Below the pieces are notes generated by a model. That model had not been told where the DNA came from. It saw nothing but the letters and a program-made list of their open reading frames with translations, and ran no database searches. The position numbers and the translations under genes were made by a program. A stretch of DNA of 64,000 nucleotides from Pyropia yezoensis (Eukaryota > Rhodophyta > Bangiophyceae > Bangiales > Bangiaceae). The stretch is taken from the NCBI GenBank assembly GCA_009829735.1, contig CM020619.1:23709554-23773553 (forward strand). The letters are read 5' to 3'. This document shows, in pieces, positions 32,339-45,060 of the stretch (position 1 is its first letter; the number at the start of each line of letters is the position of its first letter).

Positions 32339-35300
32339 GGTGGCGGCCGGGCCGCCGCGTCCGCACCGCCACCACCCTGGCAACGGACGTCTGGGTGGAG
32401 GGGGGGGGGGCGGGCGCCGGGCCGCAGGGGGGGGGGGGGGGAGGGGGTCGCGCGGTCACAGCACGCATGGACCCGTGCGCTACCGGAAGACGAGACTGGC
32501 CGTCAGTTTGGCCTCCAGGGAAGGCGGGCCGCCTCGCCCCCCACGGGAAACTCGCGTTCGCCCGCCGGGAGTGAACAGGACGTGACGAGGAGGCCGGGGG
32601 GGGGGTGGAGGGGCGCGGAGGGGGGGGGGACGAGGTGACGCACAAGCAGATGGTTGAGAGCAGGACTACCGGGGGGGGCGGCGACCAAAGCACAGAGGGG
32701 AAGAAGCCCCAACGGTCCCGCGCAACCGGCGCGCGCGCGCACCCGCTCGCAGGGACAAGGGCTGGAGACAGAAGAATATTCCGCGCGGGCAGGGCGGTCG
32801 AAGATGCTGCGCCCCTCCACCGGTGAACCCGGGTGCACCCCGCCCGGAGCCACTGCAGTCCTCACCCCGGCGAGGCCGCCGATGTGGTCATCAGCGCCAC
32901 CACGCTTGCTGGGACTGCGCGAGGGGGGCCACGCACCGGGTCAGGACGGCTGGCACGGGCCGGGCTTCGGAAGAACGGAGCTCGGGCACCTTCCTCCCCT
33001 CCCATGGCGGGCGGGGGGTGCCCCAGAGGCCTCGAGGCCCCTGTGACGCACTACTGGCCCGACACCGTGGATGCATGCATGTATTTGCACAAATTCCTAG
33101 TACATACAGTATTTCGACGAACGGAACTTTAGATTGGTTCGACTGCAGACCCGAGCACGGTCGTCCGTTTGTGTTTCATTTTACCTGCTTTCCAAAGGAC
33201 CTTCTCCCGAAAGTTTCTAATCAATGTAGCCCCCAGCCAAGCGCTGACAGCGAAGCTTTTTCGGATCAGAGCTGGAACGTTCAGGCCTCCTACCCTGTTG
33301 CTCCCCTGGCCCTGAAGTCCCTCCCGCCATGCCCTCCCCCAGCACTGTTCCCAAGCTTCAGAACACCGCCGGTAGAACAGTCGGATGCGTCGCGTTGCAA
33401 GGGGCATACGTCCGCGCGGCACGTCGGGAGGGGGATTGCGGAGGAGGGAGAGGGGCAGCGGGGGGGTGTGGCTCGAACGTGAACGCGCGGCCGTGTGTTG
33501 CGCGGCGCACCTCGGGCACGAGCATGAGGGAGCCGTGCCCGCCGCCTCCCTACATGGCGTGTGTAATACACGCCACCCTCATAGAGTGTCCGGAACGCGC
33601 CTGCACAAGGGCGCACCACTGTGGCGTGGCGGGCATCCGCGTGGACTCGTAGGACGCCGTGGGCCTCTGGAGGCAGGACACAGACACAGGCCGCTGCAGC
33701 CGCTGCAGCCATCTGGCCAGCTGGCTGCTAGCAGCCAGCTCACGCCCAGTTAAGGGCGGATTGTAGTGGTTCTACGTACCTTAGGCTCGCAGCACCCTGA
33801 ACACACAGAGAAACTACCCACCAAGAACGTGGGGAGACAGGAGAGGTACCGAACCGCCGACCGCGTGGCTGTCTCACGCGGGGATCCGCGACCAGGACGA
33901 CATTGTTCAAGCACACGCAAGTCTGCTTTTTTCGAAGGGGGAAGCAACGAGCACCGCCACGCACACGCTTACACCCTCTCACCCGCACACAGCAGCTCTC
34001 CTCACCGGGCCACGTGCGAGCCAATCAGAACCCTCCAACATCTCCGGAGGGCCCCCTTTCCCACGGATTAATCCTGCCAGCGGGGCAGGAATCTCCAAGG
34101 TAGCCTGTCTGGGCCAATTGTCGACCAGTCCCGGAAATGTCGACCACGTCTCACAGCCCCAAGAAGGCAGATTCATGACGGACGCATTTTCCTTTGCTAC
34201 TTCCAACGCCAGAGCAAGAGAAGCACACATGACATGGACAGAGAAACCACTACGAGAAGACGGAGATATGTATTGTGTATATTTTGGCCAAGCATAAACA
34301 ACTAGGCGTGGACATCCTCTGCGATGTGCTTTTTTCTCTTCTGCAAAGAGTGTTTCTTCTCTGCTATGAACATGACCCAGGTGGCCCCATGTTCGTCGTC
34401 GGCCAACACTCAGCATGATTGATTTGCTCACAGTGCACCACTGGGCCAGATTGATCGCAGAACAGGTGTTTCCATTGGCTCCATGAGCTGGTCGACATTA
34501 CCAGCACTTTCCTGACAGTCGGCTTGGCTGTTCTCGTTCGCAGCTCCGCGAGAACAGACGTGCTCAGAAAAGAAAATATATCCTCTTACTCCCCCCGGCC
34601 TCATCTACAAGCACGTATGTCGTGCATGTCTTCGAGTACGCGAGCACCTTGAATGTCAAAGAGAATGGTCGACATTTAGCCCAGACTGGGTACGGGGAAG
34701 ACGAGCCCCGCCGGACAACAGGGCCAACACTCAAGACATTCCCAATCTCACAATCACGCAAAATACACATTCACAATCCAAATCCCAAATGCATCCCATC
34801 CCGGGTTGTTGACCAAAGGCTGATTCCGGTCAGGGGATAATCTCATACACTGGGAATCCCAATATGGGCCCCTGAACCAGTGGCGACCCGGTCCAATCTC
34901 CTTCGGAGGGAACCAATGGGAAGTCCGCAAAATCCTACGGGGCCGAGTCGGCCCCATCCTCGTCACTAGGAGGGTGGGCACAGGGGGACAACGTGATCTC
35001 TACGAGGTCCCCCGTCGTGAAGGGCCCCTAGGGTCCTTACATTTCCCACACCTCCAGGGGGTTGCGACCCGCGACCCAGAGACCGCGGGATTTCTCCCCA
35101 ATGCACAATGGGCGGTGGAGGCAATGCCACTTGGCAGCATGCCGTCCCCTCCGCGGAGTGTACCCATCCCCGTGGGGGTGGATGACACTTGGTCAGCACG
35201 GCCCCATGGTTTTCCCCCGTGGGGAGACAGTCGTGGCCGCTCCCGCCAAACAACAGGAGGGATACGTGGAGACACCCCCGTCTAACCACCACCCGAGGGG

Positions 35301-36014
35301 TGGGGGACGCAACAAGGATAGGGCCTGTCGCCTCCTACGGCCCTGCCTGCACAGGGTGGGGACGTGAGGGGACTGGTTCCTCTGGCGTAGCCTGGAGCGA
35401 GGGGTTTGGCGGCCTCCTGTGCAGCCTCCTCGACCCCGTGTTGGGCGGCCGAGGGGTAGTAGAGGGCCGCCTGTCCACCCCTGAGGGGTGGATCGGAGCA
35501 GGAGGGGTGGCAACGGGTGCTCGCCGCAAGGACGGCCACCGTCTTCTCCCCCCTCCGCTCCTCCTCGCTGCCACCGGTCAGCGAGCGTCCATCTCTTCCT
35601 CACCCAAAGGGTGGGGGTGGTACCCATGCACTGTCCCCCCTCGTCTCCTTCGGAGAGCGGCCAGTCATGGCTACCCCGTCAGGGCAGCAGGGCAACAACG
35701 CCACCATGGGTGACGGCGGCAGGGACTGATCCCCGCCGCTTTCTCCTTCCTCCCGTGGCCCTTCGGCCACGCGGATGCCACTCGCCGCTCCGGGCGACGT
35801 CCTTACGGACGACGCCGGGAGTGGCCGGGGTGATGCCGGTCCAGCTTCGCCGGCCGAGGTTCCTGCCCCGCCGTAGGGGACTTCGGAGGGGCCTGGCCCC
35901 TTCGGCGAGATACTTCCCTTCTCGAGAGAGAGGCCATATCCACACCCCCGTTCTTGCGCGGTCACCGACCGCCGGGTACACGTCAATCCACGCCGCATAG
36001 CGGGCGTTTGGACG
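32339..36014. other. Intergenic, no gene supported
   Basis: 32400-32700 is G-rich. From 33050 to 35000 GC falls to about 50 % and no frame carries a recognisable domain. 34950-36010 has the Arg/Pro/Gly composition of the retroelement flanks further right and may be decayed 3' sequence of element B. I could not find its LTRs. Confidence 0.35.
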
Positions 36015-36743
36015 ATGTTTCGTCATCTCTACCCGGACCACTACGAGGTCCATATTGGTACTTCCACGGACTACCGCTTCCTCAGCTTTGCAGATGATTG
36101 GAAGCTGGACGCGCAGCTGGAGAAGGCTTGCGCTCGTCCTCCGCTGGCGGAGGGAGCAATGTCGGTCTTCGACCTGGCGTATTACCCGGGGACGCTTCCT
36201 TCCATAGGGCAGCGCCCGCGTGGCTACTTCCTGCGCCAAGCGCTGGCAGAGCGTCGGCACCGTCGACGCCATGTTATCTTTGCCTGCGCGGAGCAACGGG
36301 AGGTCTAGGGCTTCACCCACGACGACTGGTTGAAGTTCTACCCGGTCATCCCCACTTGGTGGGGTGAGCACGAGGTGCCTCGCGGTATGGCCGCGCGGAT
36401 CGGCAACCTAGTTGCGCTTCGTGGTAGTCGGCATATGGCCGACGGAACGGACTCCGCGGCCAGGGATACCTTGAGCGCCTGCGCGCTTGTGTAGGTGGCA
36501 GACGTACTGCATTCCTCCGGCCAGTTCTATGGACATGCTTTGCTCATCCCTCTTTCTCTTCTTTGGGCTCTCACGGAGAGCCCCATTGATACCACCTGCC
36601 AATGTCACCCTGACCGGGCTGCGTACTTGCTGGCACTTGTTCTCCTCATCGAGGAGGTGCATCGTAAGGCTTCGACTTCCTGCCTCGATCGGAAGATCGT
36701 CCATTTCGACCCCGCGGCCTGTTTCGATTCTCACGGTCCTTGA
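36015..36743 (+). pseudogene. Possible remnant of the antisense ORF, element B
   Basis: One plus-strand frame runs through this interval with two stops. It is opposite in strand to element B and placed at the 3' end of its pol, as in element D. Short resemblances to the intact antisense ORF are visible: DWLKFYPVIP beside its KANRAAYYPTVIP, and a hydrophobic LLIPLSLLWALTES...YLLALVLLIEEV stretch in the place of its PELLMVWIVDKL region. The similarity is weak; position and strand are the main support. Confidence 0.35.
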
Positions 36744-36930
36744 CCTGCGAGGGCGGCCTCCTCTTGCAGGAGGGGTTGGGCGACGAAGAGCTTCCGTATG
36801 CCCCGGGTGTGGAGCCCACGACTCGGGTTCCCGCCCCGGAGGCTCGGATGGAGGAGGAGGGCTCTCGTTTCCCTGGCTTTGGCCAGAAGCGGTATGGTCC
36901 CTCCGTGCAGCCGAACTCTCCCAAGAGGAG

Positions 36931-38258
36931 CTACGGGCAGCGTGGTCCAGCAGAGTCATACGGAGGGCGGTCCTGAAAACCAGCTCCTCTGAGCTTTCCA
37001 TCGAGGGAGGAGATCCGAGCGCCGGGTGTACGCCGGGTACTTGTTCCGGAGCCTGTGGCTCCGCTCCGTTTGGGAGGCTCGCCTTTGGCGTTGCCCCGTC
37101 CATGGCAAAACAAACGGACCCGAAAGTCCAAGTCGGGCTTCCGTTTTTCGTCCTCCCCCCACTGGTGGCCGACGACCTGGTCGAACACGTCCTTCCTCGG
37201 GGACTCCTCGGGGCATTCGTTGAAGGCGTCCCGGGCTTCCCGTGACCGCTTCCATACTGGATCTCCTGCCTTAGGCGAGGGAGCGCGTGTGACATTATCA
37301 CTGCTCTGAGTTTGTTCTCCCGTAGGTGCTTCAATTAGAAACCGTTGCCCGTCAGTGCGCAGCACCATGTACGGTCGCTTCGTCCTAGACGACAATTTCT
37401 TCCGCCCCTTAGCACAGGATTCAACATAAACCCAATCTCCTTGAGACATAGTCTCCGTATCTTCTTCAATACCCGCGTGATAGACACGTTTGTAGGCCTC
37501 TTGGGCCTTATCCAAATTATTCCAAATCCGTAGGAATAGGTTGCGAATATCCTTCACATATTGAAACGCCGCCGTGTCGGCGTCCTGTTCCTCCGTTTCC
37601 ACAGAGTGCACACGAGGTAGACGCTCAATATTCGCGGCCTCCAAGCGCCGAGTGCTCACAAAGGTCATTGGGGCTACCCCAATGCTCGATTGTACTTGCA
37701 TATTATGTGCAGTCGTCAAGAGGGACACATCGCGATCCCATTCCCGCGGGTGCTCGGACGAGTACTTCCGTAGCTTCCGCACGATTGTCTTGTTACACCG
37801 TTCCACTCGACCATTGGTCTGTGGGTGATTCGGAGTCGTATAGTTCGTGGAGATCCCTAGGACCCCCATGACTCCTGGGAAGTAGAAGACAGCTAACGAG
37901 GTCCGTTGTACGTCAGGGTGGATCCGGGGATGCCATAGGCAGCCACACAATGATCGATAAATGCAGAGGCTACCGCAAGGGCAGTCGTGTCCGATTGTGG
38001 GACCGCCCTTACCAGTTTGGTGAACCGATCGCACATTACCAAGAGCACGGTATGACCATTCTCTTTGTTCGGAAGTGGCCCCAACAGATCCATCGCCACG
38101 GCTTGGAATGGCCCACGGGCTAGGAACAGTCTCATAGGAGACTTATGCCTCCTATCCGATATGCGGTTCCTGGTGCATCCCGGGCAGTTACAAACATACC
38201 CGTATACATCCGTCACTAGGGCGGGCCAATAAAAATACTGGCGCATCGCCCGGTACAT
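36931..38258 (-). pseudogene. Integrase of element B (broken)
   Basis: Two overlapping frames. The right one (38258-37893) has the zinc-binding and first catalytic part: YRAMRQYFYWPAL, CNCPGCTRNR and MDLLGPLPN, ending TYNGPR in place of the usual TDNGP. The left one (from about 37890) holds NHPQTNGRVERCNKTIVRKL with the third acidic residue, then a GPY/F-like module (KLSSRTKRPYMVLRTDGQRF and SDNVTRAP). A frameshift near 37890 separates them. Confidence 0.75.
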
Positions 38259-38388
38259 CTTCCGGGAACCCGGATGACCCGCTGTAGACGCGTCATGCTA
38301 CATTTACAGAACACGCTTCCGCAGCGATTCCGGGATGACCCACTGATCGTTCCCCACGAGGAGGGAATTTCGACAAAGTACACCATCG

Positions 38389-39974
38389 TTATCTTCGAAG
38401 AAGAAGGCGTTTCCTTGCCAACGGGCATCCTTTTGGAGGAACGAAGGGCCCCGCCATGCGGCGTTGCTTGCAGAACTCGTCAGAGGCCTGGGCCTCAAGG
38501 AGCTCTCGAAGCGTAATTTTCCCGAGACTTTTAGGGCTCCGGTCCGTGAAGGCCTTCGCTGACCGGGTCACCGCCGAGACAGAGATCTGGTCATCCAAAG
38601 GTGTCCTATGCAAGCCATCCGTAGGAAGGCGAGACAGGGCATTGGCCAATTTTTGGTCCTTCCCGGGTTTGTGCTTAATCTAGTACAAGAACGCCGCCAA
38701 GCGGAGGCTCCAGCCCGTAAGGCGTCGAATGAGGCTATTACTTGTCATCACAGAAGGGAGCGCAGAATGGTCACAGCGCACCAGAAGTTCGGATCCTTCC
38801 AAAAAGAGATGCAGGTAGGGCACTGACCACACGACCCGTAGGGCCTCATTTTCTGTGGCACAATAGTTCCATTCCGTCGGGGATGAACCCCGACTACAGT
38901 ACCCGGCGAGGAGATCCTCCCCGTCCTCCTGCTTTTGCAGCAAGGCGCAGCCCAGTTGTTCATAGCTGGCGTCCACCTCCACAATGTAATGGGATCCCTC
39001 CCGAGGGATAGACAGAATGGGAGGCTTCAAGAGGCTGTCGCGAAGCTCCTCGAACGCCGCTTGAGTTTTCTCCGTAGGAGGAGGTAAGTCCTTGGCCAGA
39101 TGTGTGCTAGTCAACACGTTCAGTGGCCGAGCGATACAGGTGAAGTTCGGGACAAACATTTGGTATACCGCACACATGCCCAAAAAGCTCTTCAGCTGTG
39201 TCGGCGTACGCGGGTAATGCAGCCCCTTAAGGGCATTGGTACTTTTCTCATTCACAGCCGCCCGCCCTGGGCAGATGACGTGTCCCAGCTACTCGACCTC
39301 CCTGTGGAAGAGGTGGCACTTGGATGCATTCAGCGACACGCCGTTCTCCTTGAGGAGACTCAGCACCTGTTCCAAGTGGTACAGGTGTTCCTCGTCAGAA
39401 CGAGAGAAGACAATGACATCGCCTAAATATACAAGGCAGGTTTGCCACGCCTGCCAGGATTATATCCATAGCCCGCTGGAACGTCGCTGCAGCGTTGCAG
39501 AGCCCAATGGGCAGCCGAGTACATGACCATATGCCCTAATGGCACGTAAATGCCGTCAGGTGCTCATCGTCCGGGGCAATATGAATTTGCAAATATCCGG
39601 CTTTACAATCTAGGGTGCTGAACACCCTGGCCTCCCCTAGGGAGTCCGCATTCATCCATTCTTGGGATGGGATACGCGCCCTTGACCGTGACAAGGTTCC
39701 GCCGCCGGTAACCAGTACAAAACTGGGGCGTACCGTCCGGCTTCGGGACGATCACCACGGGACTAGCCCTTTCGCCTTCGGCGGGTTCGATGACTTCAAT
39801 TTTTCGCATTCGTTCCACCTGTTCCCATTCCAGCTGGCGATGCTTGTGCCCCGCCTCGCAGAGATGTTGCCTTACCGGGGTTGGCCCGGGTTCTAGGCTC
39901 ATGCGCTGCACGGTATTCTTGATGAGCCCAAGAGTACCATCGAATAGGAATTTGTATTTCTCCACCAGCTCCAA
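38389..39974 (-). pseudogene. Reverse transcriptase-RNase H of element B (broken)
   Basis: Fragments in order: LGLIKNTVQRMSLEPG and IEPAEGERASPVVIVPKPDGTPQF at 39974-39603; the YLDD region around 39420 is out of frame; then LKSFLGMCAVYQMFVPNF, the RNase H stretch YIVEVDASYEQLGCALLQ, and a decayed RTDHAS-like VRCDHSALPS at 39255-38680; ANALSRLP follows at 38649. Multiple frame changes rule out function. Confidence 0.8.
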
Positions 39975-40010
39975 GAGCTGGCGACGTAGGGCTTCATGGA
40001 CCTCTCCGAG

Positions 40011-40778
40011 TTAACACTCGGAATGGGCGCCCTCCATCCTCACGGCAGGAACCTCGCTCAGCTTCTGCATCTCTTCTTGAGAGACACTCAGAACACGCCC
40101 GTGATAGCATGATACTGACGCCACCACCGCCCCTACGGGGAGGCGGACCATCCTTGGCGTAGGATTTATCATCTGCACGGCGTAAGAGGCCTCCCGGTTG
40201 AGCTCCACGGGGCCGTTGGCCACGTGAAAACCATACTTGGAGGCAATACGGGGCTGCCCGGAAATAATCCCGTGGCCCTGGAAGTCCCTTCGGACCTTCA
40301 CATGGGAGATAACCCCAGGCTTCAGCCTCAGCTTGTGACATAAGATAAGTTTCGCGGTTTTGACCGAAGGACACGCGCACACAGGGTTCCACCTGATAGG
40401 ACCCTTTTCCACGTCTTCCATATCCCGAAGGATCGGGACGACCATCCCTGTTTTGAGTATCATCATCTGGTCCACACAGGAGATGGTTTTCACTGCGGTA
40501 TCACCGAAGGAAATTCCTAGTATGACGGATACCGCCATGTTATCATTCACTCCAAAGCAGACGTAAGAGACCTGATCTCCCACTTATACGCCCAAGCGCA
40601 CAGTTCCTGCAACGGGGAGCCATCCCCCATTCAGTTCAAAGTACGATACATTCTCCAGCTCCTCTACGGGCTGGAGACTCATTCCTGTCGGGAGTAAGGA
40701 GCTTCGAATCAGGCAGGGACCGCTGCCGGTATCCACGAAAGCGTGGGAAGCATGCTCTAACCCTTCAGTAGCAAACAA
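40011..40778 (-). pseudogene. Protease region of element B
   Basis: Aspartic-protease motif AFVDTGSGPCLIRSSLLPTG at 40778-40584, stopped once, then continuing as QVSYVCFGVNDNMAVSVILGISFG at 40583. It aligns closely with the protease of element C, where the solo LTR inserted at the matching SYV site. Confidence 0.75.
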
Positions 40779-40953
40779 ATGTACAGCCAGCTAATGGCTG
40801 GATGAAGGCATCAACGCGCAAACAACAACTTCCCGTTTCGCCCCCTTCGGGAGTGCCAATGTTGCAGGCTTGCTCGTCGGGGGGCGGCGCAGAATCCTTT
40901 CAGGACCCCCCGCATCAGAGGACGCATTGGAGAAGCGTTAGGGGGACAGCACC

Positions 40954-42201
40954 TTACGCATTTCCCGAAGATAAGGAATCAGAGGAGCTCCCCTTGGGGG
41001 CACTCGGTCGATCCCCCTTTCCCTTGGGGGAGGGCGTGACCGCTGCAACCGCCCCACCAGGTCTGGCAGAGTCTCGGGCTTTCTTGCGCTCCGCGCGAGC
41101 CTTTGTCATCCGTACTCGAGTCGCTTCCGGGAGGTGAGGACAATTCGACACCCAATGAGATGTACTATTACAGAAATGTCAGGGAAAGAGCTCTCGCTTC
41201 CCGTCCGTCCATCTTGACCCCCCAGAGGGTCCATAATCCTTGTGGGAAGAGCCAGAGGCCTCCTCGACCTCCGGAGGTGACTAAGTAATAGTCGCCAGAG
41301 CCCGACGCGCCACGAGGCGAGCGTTGCACTCCGCGTCTTCGTTCGCCTTCAACTCCTTAGCGGCGGCTTGAACCGGCCGCCGGAAATCGCTTGCACGTTG
41401 GGCATACTGGACCCCCAGCTCCATAGGAGCATGAGGGTCGTCAAGTATGTTCTTCCGCACCTCTTGCCGAGTTTCCCACGACGTGCCTGCATGAAGCGGG
41501 CTCGGACCTGGCTCAGGGCTTGCATAAATCCACACTTAGCGTGGAGTTCCATGAGGCGGCGGTGAAAGGCCGCCTTCTTTTCATCTTCCTATTGGAAGGC
41601 GCCATTAATATAGGAGGTCACCTCCCCAGTGCGTCGGCCGTCATCGACGGACGGGCGAATTCGTTAAAGGTCCCTCTTCAAGAGAAAATTAGTAAATGAC
41701 GGGAGGAGGAGTAAAGCTCGCCCCTTTGAAAGGCCGTTGTCATTCGCCGCCTTCAAGAAGCGGCTGAGAAATTCGAAGACTCCCAGAGGAGGGCCTCGCC
41801 CCCGTTTGCAAGCGCGACCAAATATACTGGTCAGGTCCTTCTGCTTCTCTACCAGGCCCTGCGCCTCGGCTCCCGAACCACGGTAATCATTGTTCTTAAG
41901 AGCATATGTCTCACAGTCCAGAAGACAGTCGCATAGCGGTCGTCTGCCGGAATAATCTTGGGGACATCTCTCGTAGAGGGACCCGCCCAGGTCCTGCTTG
42001 AGCGGAAACCGCTCGGAATACCGGTCGCGGGCGCCTACAGCGCTCGGGAGGCGAAGCCTCCCCTCCGGAATAATCCGAAGTCGAATAAGGTGAAGAGCTG
42101 CGCTGCCGGCCTCGCTGGCGCTCCCGCTTCAGCACACTTTGCTTCACAAAACTCAGCCGTTGGTTGAGCGGGGCTAGGAAGCTTCTAACAGCCTCCACCA
42201 T
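40954..42201 (-). pseudogene. Gag of element B (broken)
   Basis: Begins near MVEAVRSFLAPLNQRLSF, then an SR-rich stretch and a capsid-like part spread over three frames. The zinc knuckle lies near 41150-41190, reading HFCNSTSHWVSNC after a TGA that occupies the place of its first Cys codon. A basic tail (KARAERKKARDSARPGG) follows. Confidence 0.6.
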
Positions 42202-43443
42202 CGCTTTGTTTCATTCCTCCGTCGGAGATCTGATCTGGGGGCTGCGAACGCTCGAGGTGTCTCCTTTGGAGACGATGCTCCCGTGAGGGGAACAGGAGGG
42301 GTGGGCGTTCCCACAGAATCCACCCCCGCAAAGAGGAGAATCCCAGGAAGATTTCCGAGGCTCGTTGAATGCCCTCCCTCGCGCTTCCCGCGCGGCTGGG
42401 AAGAGGGCTCGCCCGATTGACCCTCCGAACCTTTTTCCAGCGAGGGTAGCCGGGTGGTCACCCGGCGGGTTGTGAGGATCCAAGGGATCCCCCAAAACTC
42501 GCGCCGGGGCACCGCCCAGGCGACAAGGTGGCATACGGTGCCACCCGTGCCAATGCACGCACACGTGGAGCCCTCACTGGGTGGCCACGCGGCTATCCGC
42601 ATGGTCCCCGGTTGGTGGGTCCCGCCGGGATCCTTTGGCCCACCCGGGAAAGGGGTGACCCAAGACTGGTGCCGGTACCTACCCGGGACACTGGATTTGG
42701 GTGGGCGTAAGCCCAATCCAATTGTATGGGTTTTACGCCCAAAGGGGGGCTACTATGTCTTTGAATTTCGGCATTGTTGAGGGTTTTTGTGTTGGTTTTC
42801 CTTTGGGGGCATTGCCCCGCTGGCTGGGATGACCCGTAGGAGAGGTGCGGGGAGATTCCTGCTGGCACCGCCGGCGTGGAATATGATCGGCCCGCACCTG
42901 GCCCGGGGTGTAGGGTCGCTGGGTGCGGGGTGTTGGGGTATATGTGCGCACATGGGTGCTCGTTGCTTGTCCCCTTCGTAAATTCAGACTTGTGTGTGCG
43001 TGAGTACTGCCGTGCTGGTGCGTGCTCGTCACGTATTAGACAGCCAGGCGGTTGGGGGCTCCATATCTCCCCGGTCTCCTTGTGCTTTTCCCACTATAAG
43101 GTTCTCTGTTTTATCTGGGTGCTTGACGCCCATACCGTGAAACCGCTACAGTTGTTGGATCAGCGGGGGAGAGGGGCTTTGTCTTTCCTGTCCAGTTGGG
43201 CGGTCTCCCTCTGTCCTCCGTCTTTTTTTTGTGGTTGGCGTTTGCTTCGTACCTTGGGGAAGATACAGGTTGGAGAAGTCTGATTAAGAGAAGCAGGTTC
43301 CCCCTCATGGGGGAGTGGAAGTTTCGCTGGGCGCATCGTCAGTGACCCGTGCGTCAACCATAATTGGGGATGACGCGACACGCGTCTAGGGGACTGGGGT
43401 AGCTACCTTAGACCCCCTGGCGGGGTCTATCCATCCACCCCCA

Positions 43444-45060
43444 GTGGTGTCGGATGAGGAAGCCGCAGGAGGCGGGCCTCACCCCCATTCGGGAGCAGGG
43501 TCCGGTGAGGGGAAGCCATCTGGCTTCGGCGATAACGCCGGGATTGACTCTTCGGTGGCAGCTGATCCTGGGCGTACGCCCTCCCCTACTGGTTCGGTTC
43601 GCGGGGGTCCCCCCCGAGAGACCCGAAAAGGGTTTGTGGCCCCGGGGTCCGAGGCCCCCATGGAGGAATGGAAGCAGGCGATGGTGGAGGCCGTAAGTGG
43701 GCTGTTGAAGCCGTTGCACCGGCGTCCTTCCTTTCTTAAGGACACCGACCGTCGGCCACGCCGAGGGCGAGGCCGTCGGTACGAGGATATCTAAAGCGAT
43801 TTCACATCGGACTATTCCGGTGGTGAAGGAACCTCCCGACGTGGTCGACGCCGTCCACGTCCTGTAGCTCGGGCTCTTTATGCAGAGCCTGCTGGACCGC
43901 GAGTTCCCGTACGGGGCATTCCGGAGAAGATCATCCCAACGGATGAACGCTACAAAGCGATTCTGAATTGTGCAACATATGCCCTGCATAATAAGGGTAA
44001 TAACATCCGTGGAGTGCAGGGCACGGGTCTCGGCAAAAAGAAGAAAGAGGTGGCCAAATTGTTTGGCCGTGTCTCTGAGCTTGGGGGTGAGCCCCCTCTT
44101 GGAGTGTTCGAGGTCCTCAACCGCTTCCAGAAAGCGGCCGATGATCACGATGTGTCGGAGGCGCGAGGCCTCTAGCTCCTCCCGGAGTTTACGAAGAAGC
44201 CCTTCAAGAGAGACTTCTTGAGTTCGCTCCCATCCAAGCAGTAGGGCGGACGTCTAGGGGAGGTAGCCTCCTATCTGGAAATGGTCTACTACCTGCTGAG
44301 GATGTATGCAACGGAGAGTCATCTCCACGCGCAGGCGGCCGAGTTTAACTCCGCCTTACAGGTCCTGGAAGAGAACGAGAACGCATTTTATACGCGTCTA
44401 CGGGAGATCCTTGCCTAGTGTGGGTATATCCAGACGGGACCCGACCTGAGCGCCGGTTTTGTCCAGGAGCTACGCTGGGATGTACGGGTAGGTGTGATAA
44501 CCTATCTGGCGGACCATCCTAACGAACCCCTTCAATGGTTGGGGCAGGACGCGCGACAGAGCGGGGATGTTGTTCGTCGCCGCGGGGCGGAGGCCAAGGC
44601 AGTCAAGGAGGCGGAGGCATCAGCCCGTCGCGCCGAGGAGGCAGCCAAGGAGGCTGAGCGGGCCGCGCGGCGCTCAGCGTCGGGTGTTGGCCGCGGCGGT
44701 TGCTTCTACTCCGCCTGTGGCGGTTGCGTCCCGTCCGGGCACGTCAATTACTCCGCCTGAGGCGAGTGCCCCCTCTACCCCAAAGCGGGGGGACACTCGA
44801 CATCGTTTCCCCTGTGGGATTTGCAACAGCATGGAGCATTGGACGCGGCTTCGCCCGTCCCTGTCGGACTCCGTTCGAGCCCAAATGGCTCGGATGCGAG
44901 CCCAACGCCTACCGGCGAGGCCGAGCTGCCGTCCATCGGGAGTCGCGGCGGTCGTGCGGACGACACCGGTGGGCGCGGAGGCAGGTGCTTCTAGTGGCTC
45001 GGCTAAGGAAGAATCACTCCTCTGGGAGTACTTCTTCGGGCCCGTCTGCGGGAAACGAGT
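43444..45060 (+). pseudogene. Gag of element C (broken)
   Basis: MEEWKQAMVEAVSGLLKPLHRRP aligns with the gag start of element B. Capsid-like sequence follows (GEPPLGVFEVLNRFQKAADDH, EMVYYLLRMYATESHLHAQ, LREIL) with several stops, then a coiled, Ala/Glu/Lys-rich segment near 44580-44690. The zinc knuckle reads CGICNSMEHWTRLR, with Arg replacing the last Cys. Confidence 0.65.

Larger units (their letters stand above)
36015..42720 (-). mobile_element. Element B: decayed Ty3/gypsy LTR retrotransposon
   Basis: Reading on the minus strand from 42.2 kb: gag, protease, reverse transcriptase, RNase H and integrase in Ty3/gypsy order, each broken by stops and frameshifts. The borders are approximate because I could not recognise its LTRs. 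It is related to element C, which starts at 43.4 kb on the other strand. The two leaders at 42.2-42.5 and 43.4-43.7 kb are alignable. Confidence 0.75.

Noticed and set aside
33127..33160. GGTTCGA-containing stretch as a possible tRNA T-loop
   Set aside because: No acceptor, anticodon or D-arm can be folded around it.
36487..37245. Plus-strand 252-codon frame opposite the integrase C-terminus of element B
   Set aside because: It overlaps recognisable integrase and GPY/F sequence on the other strand and has no motif of its own.
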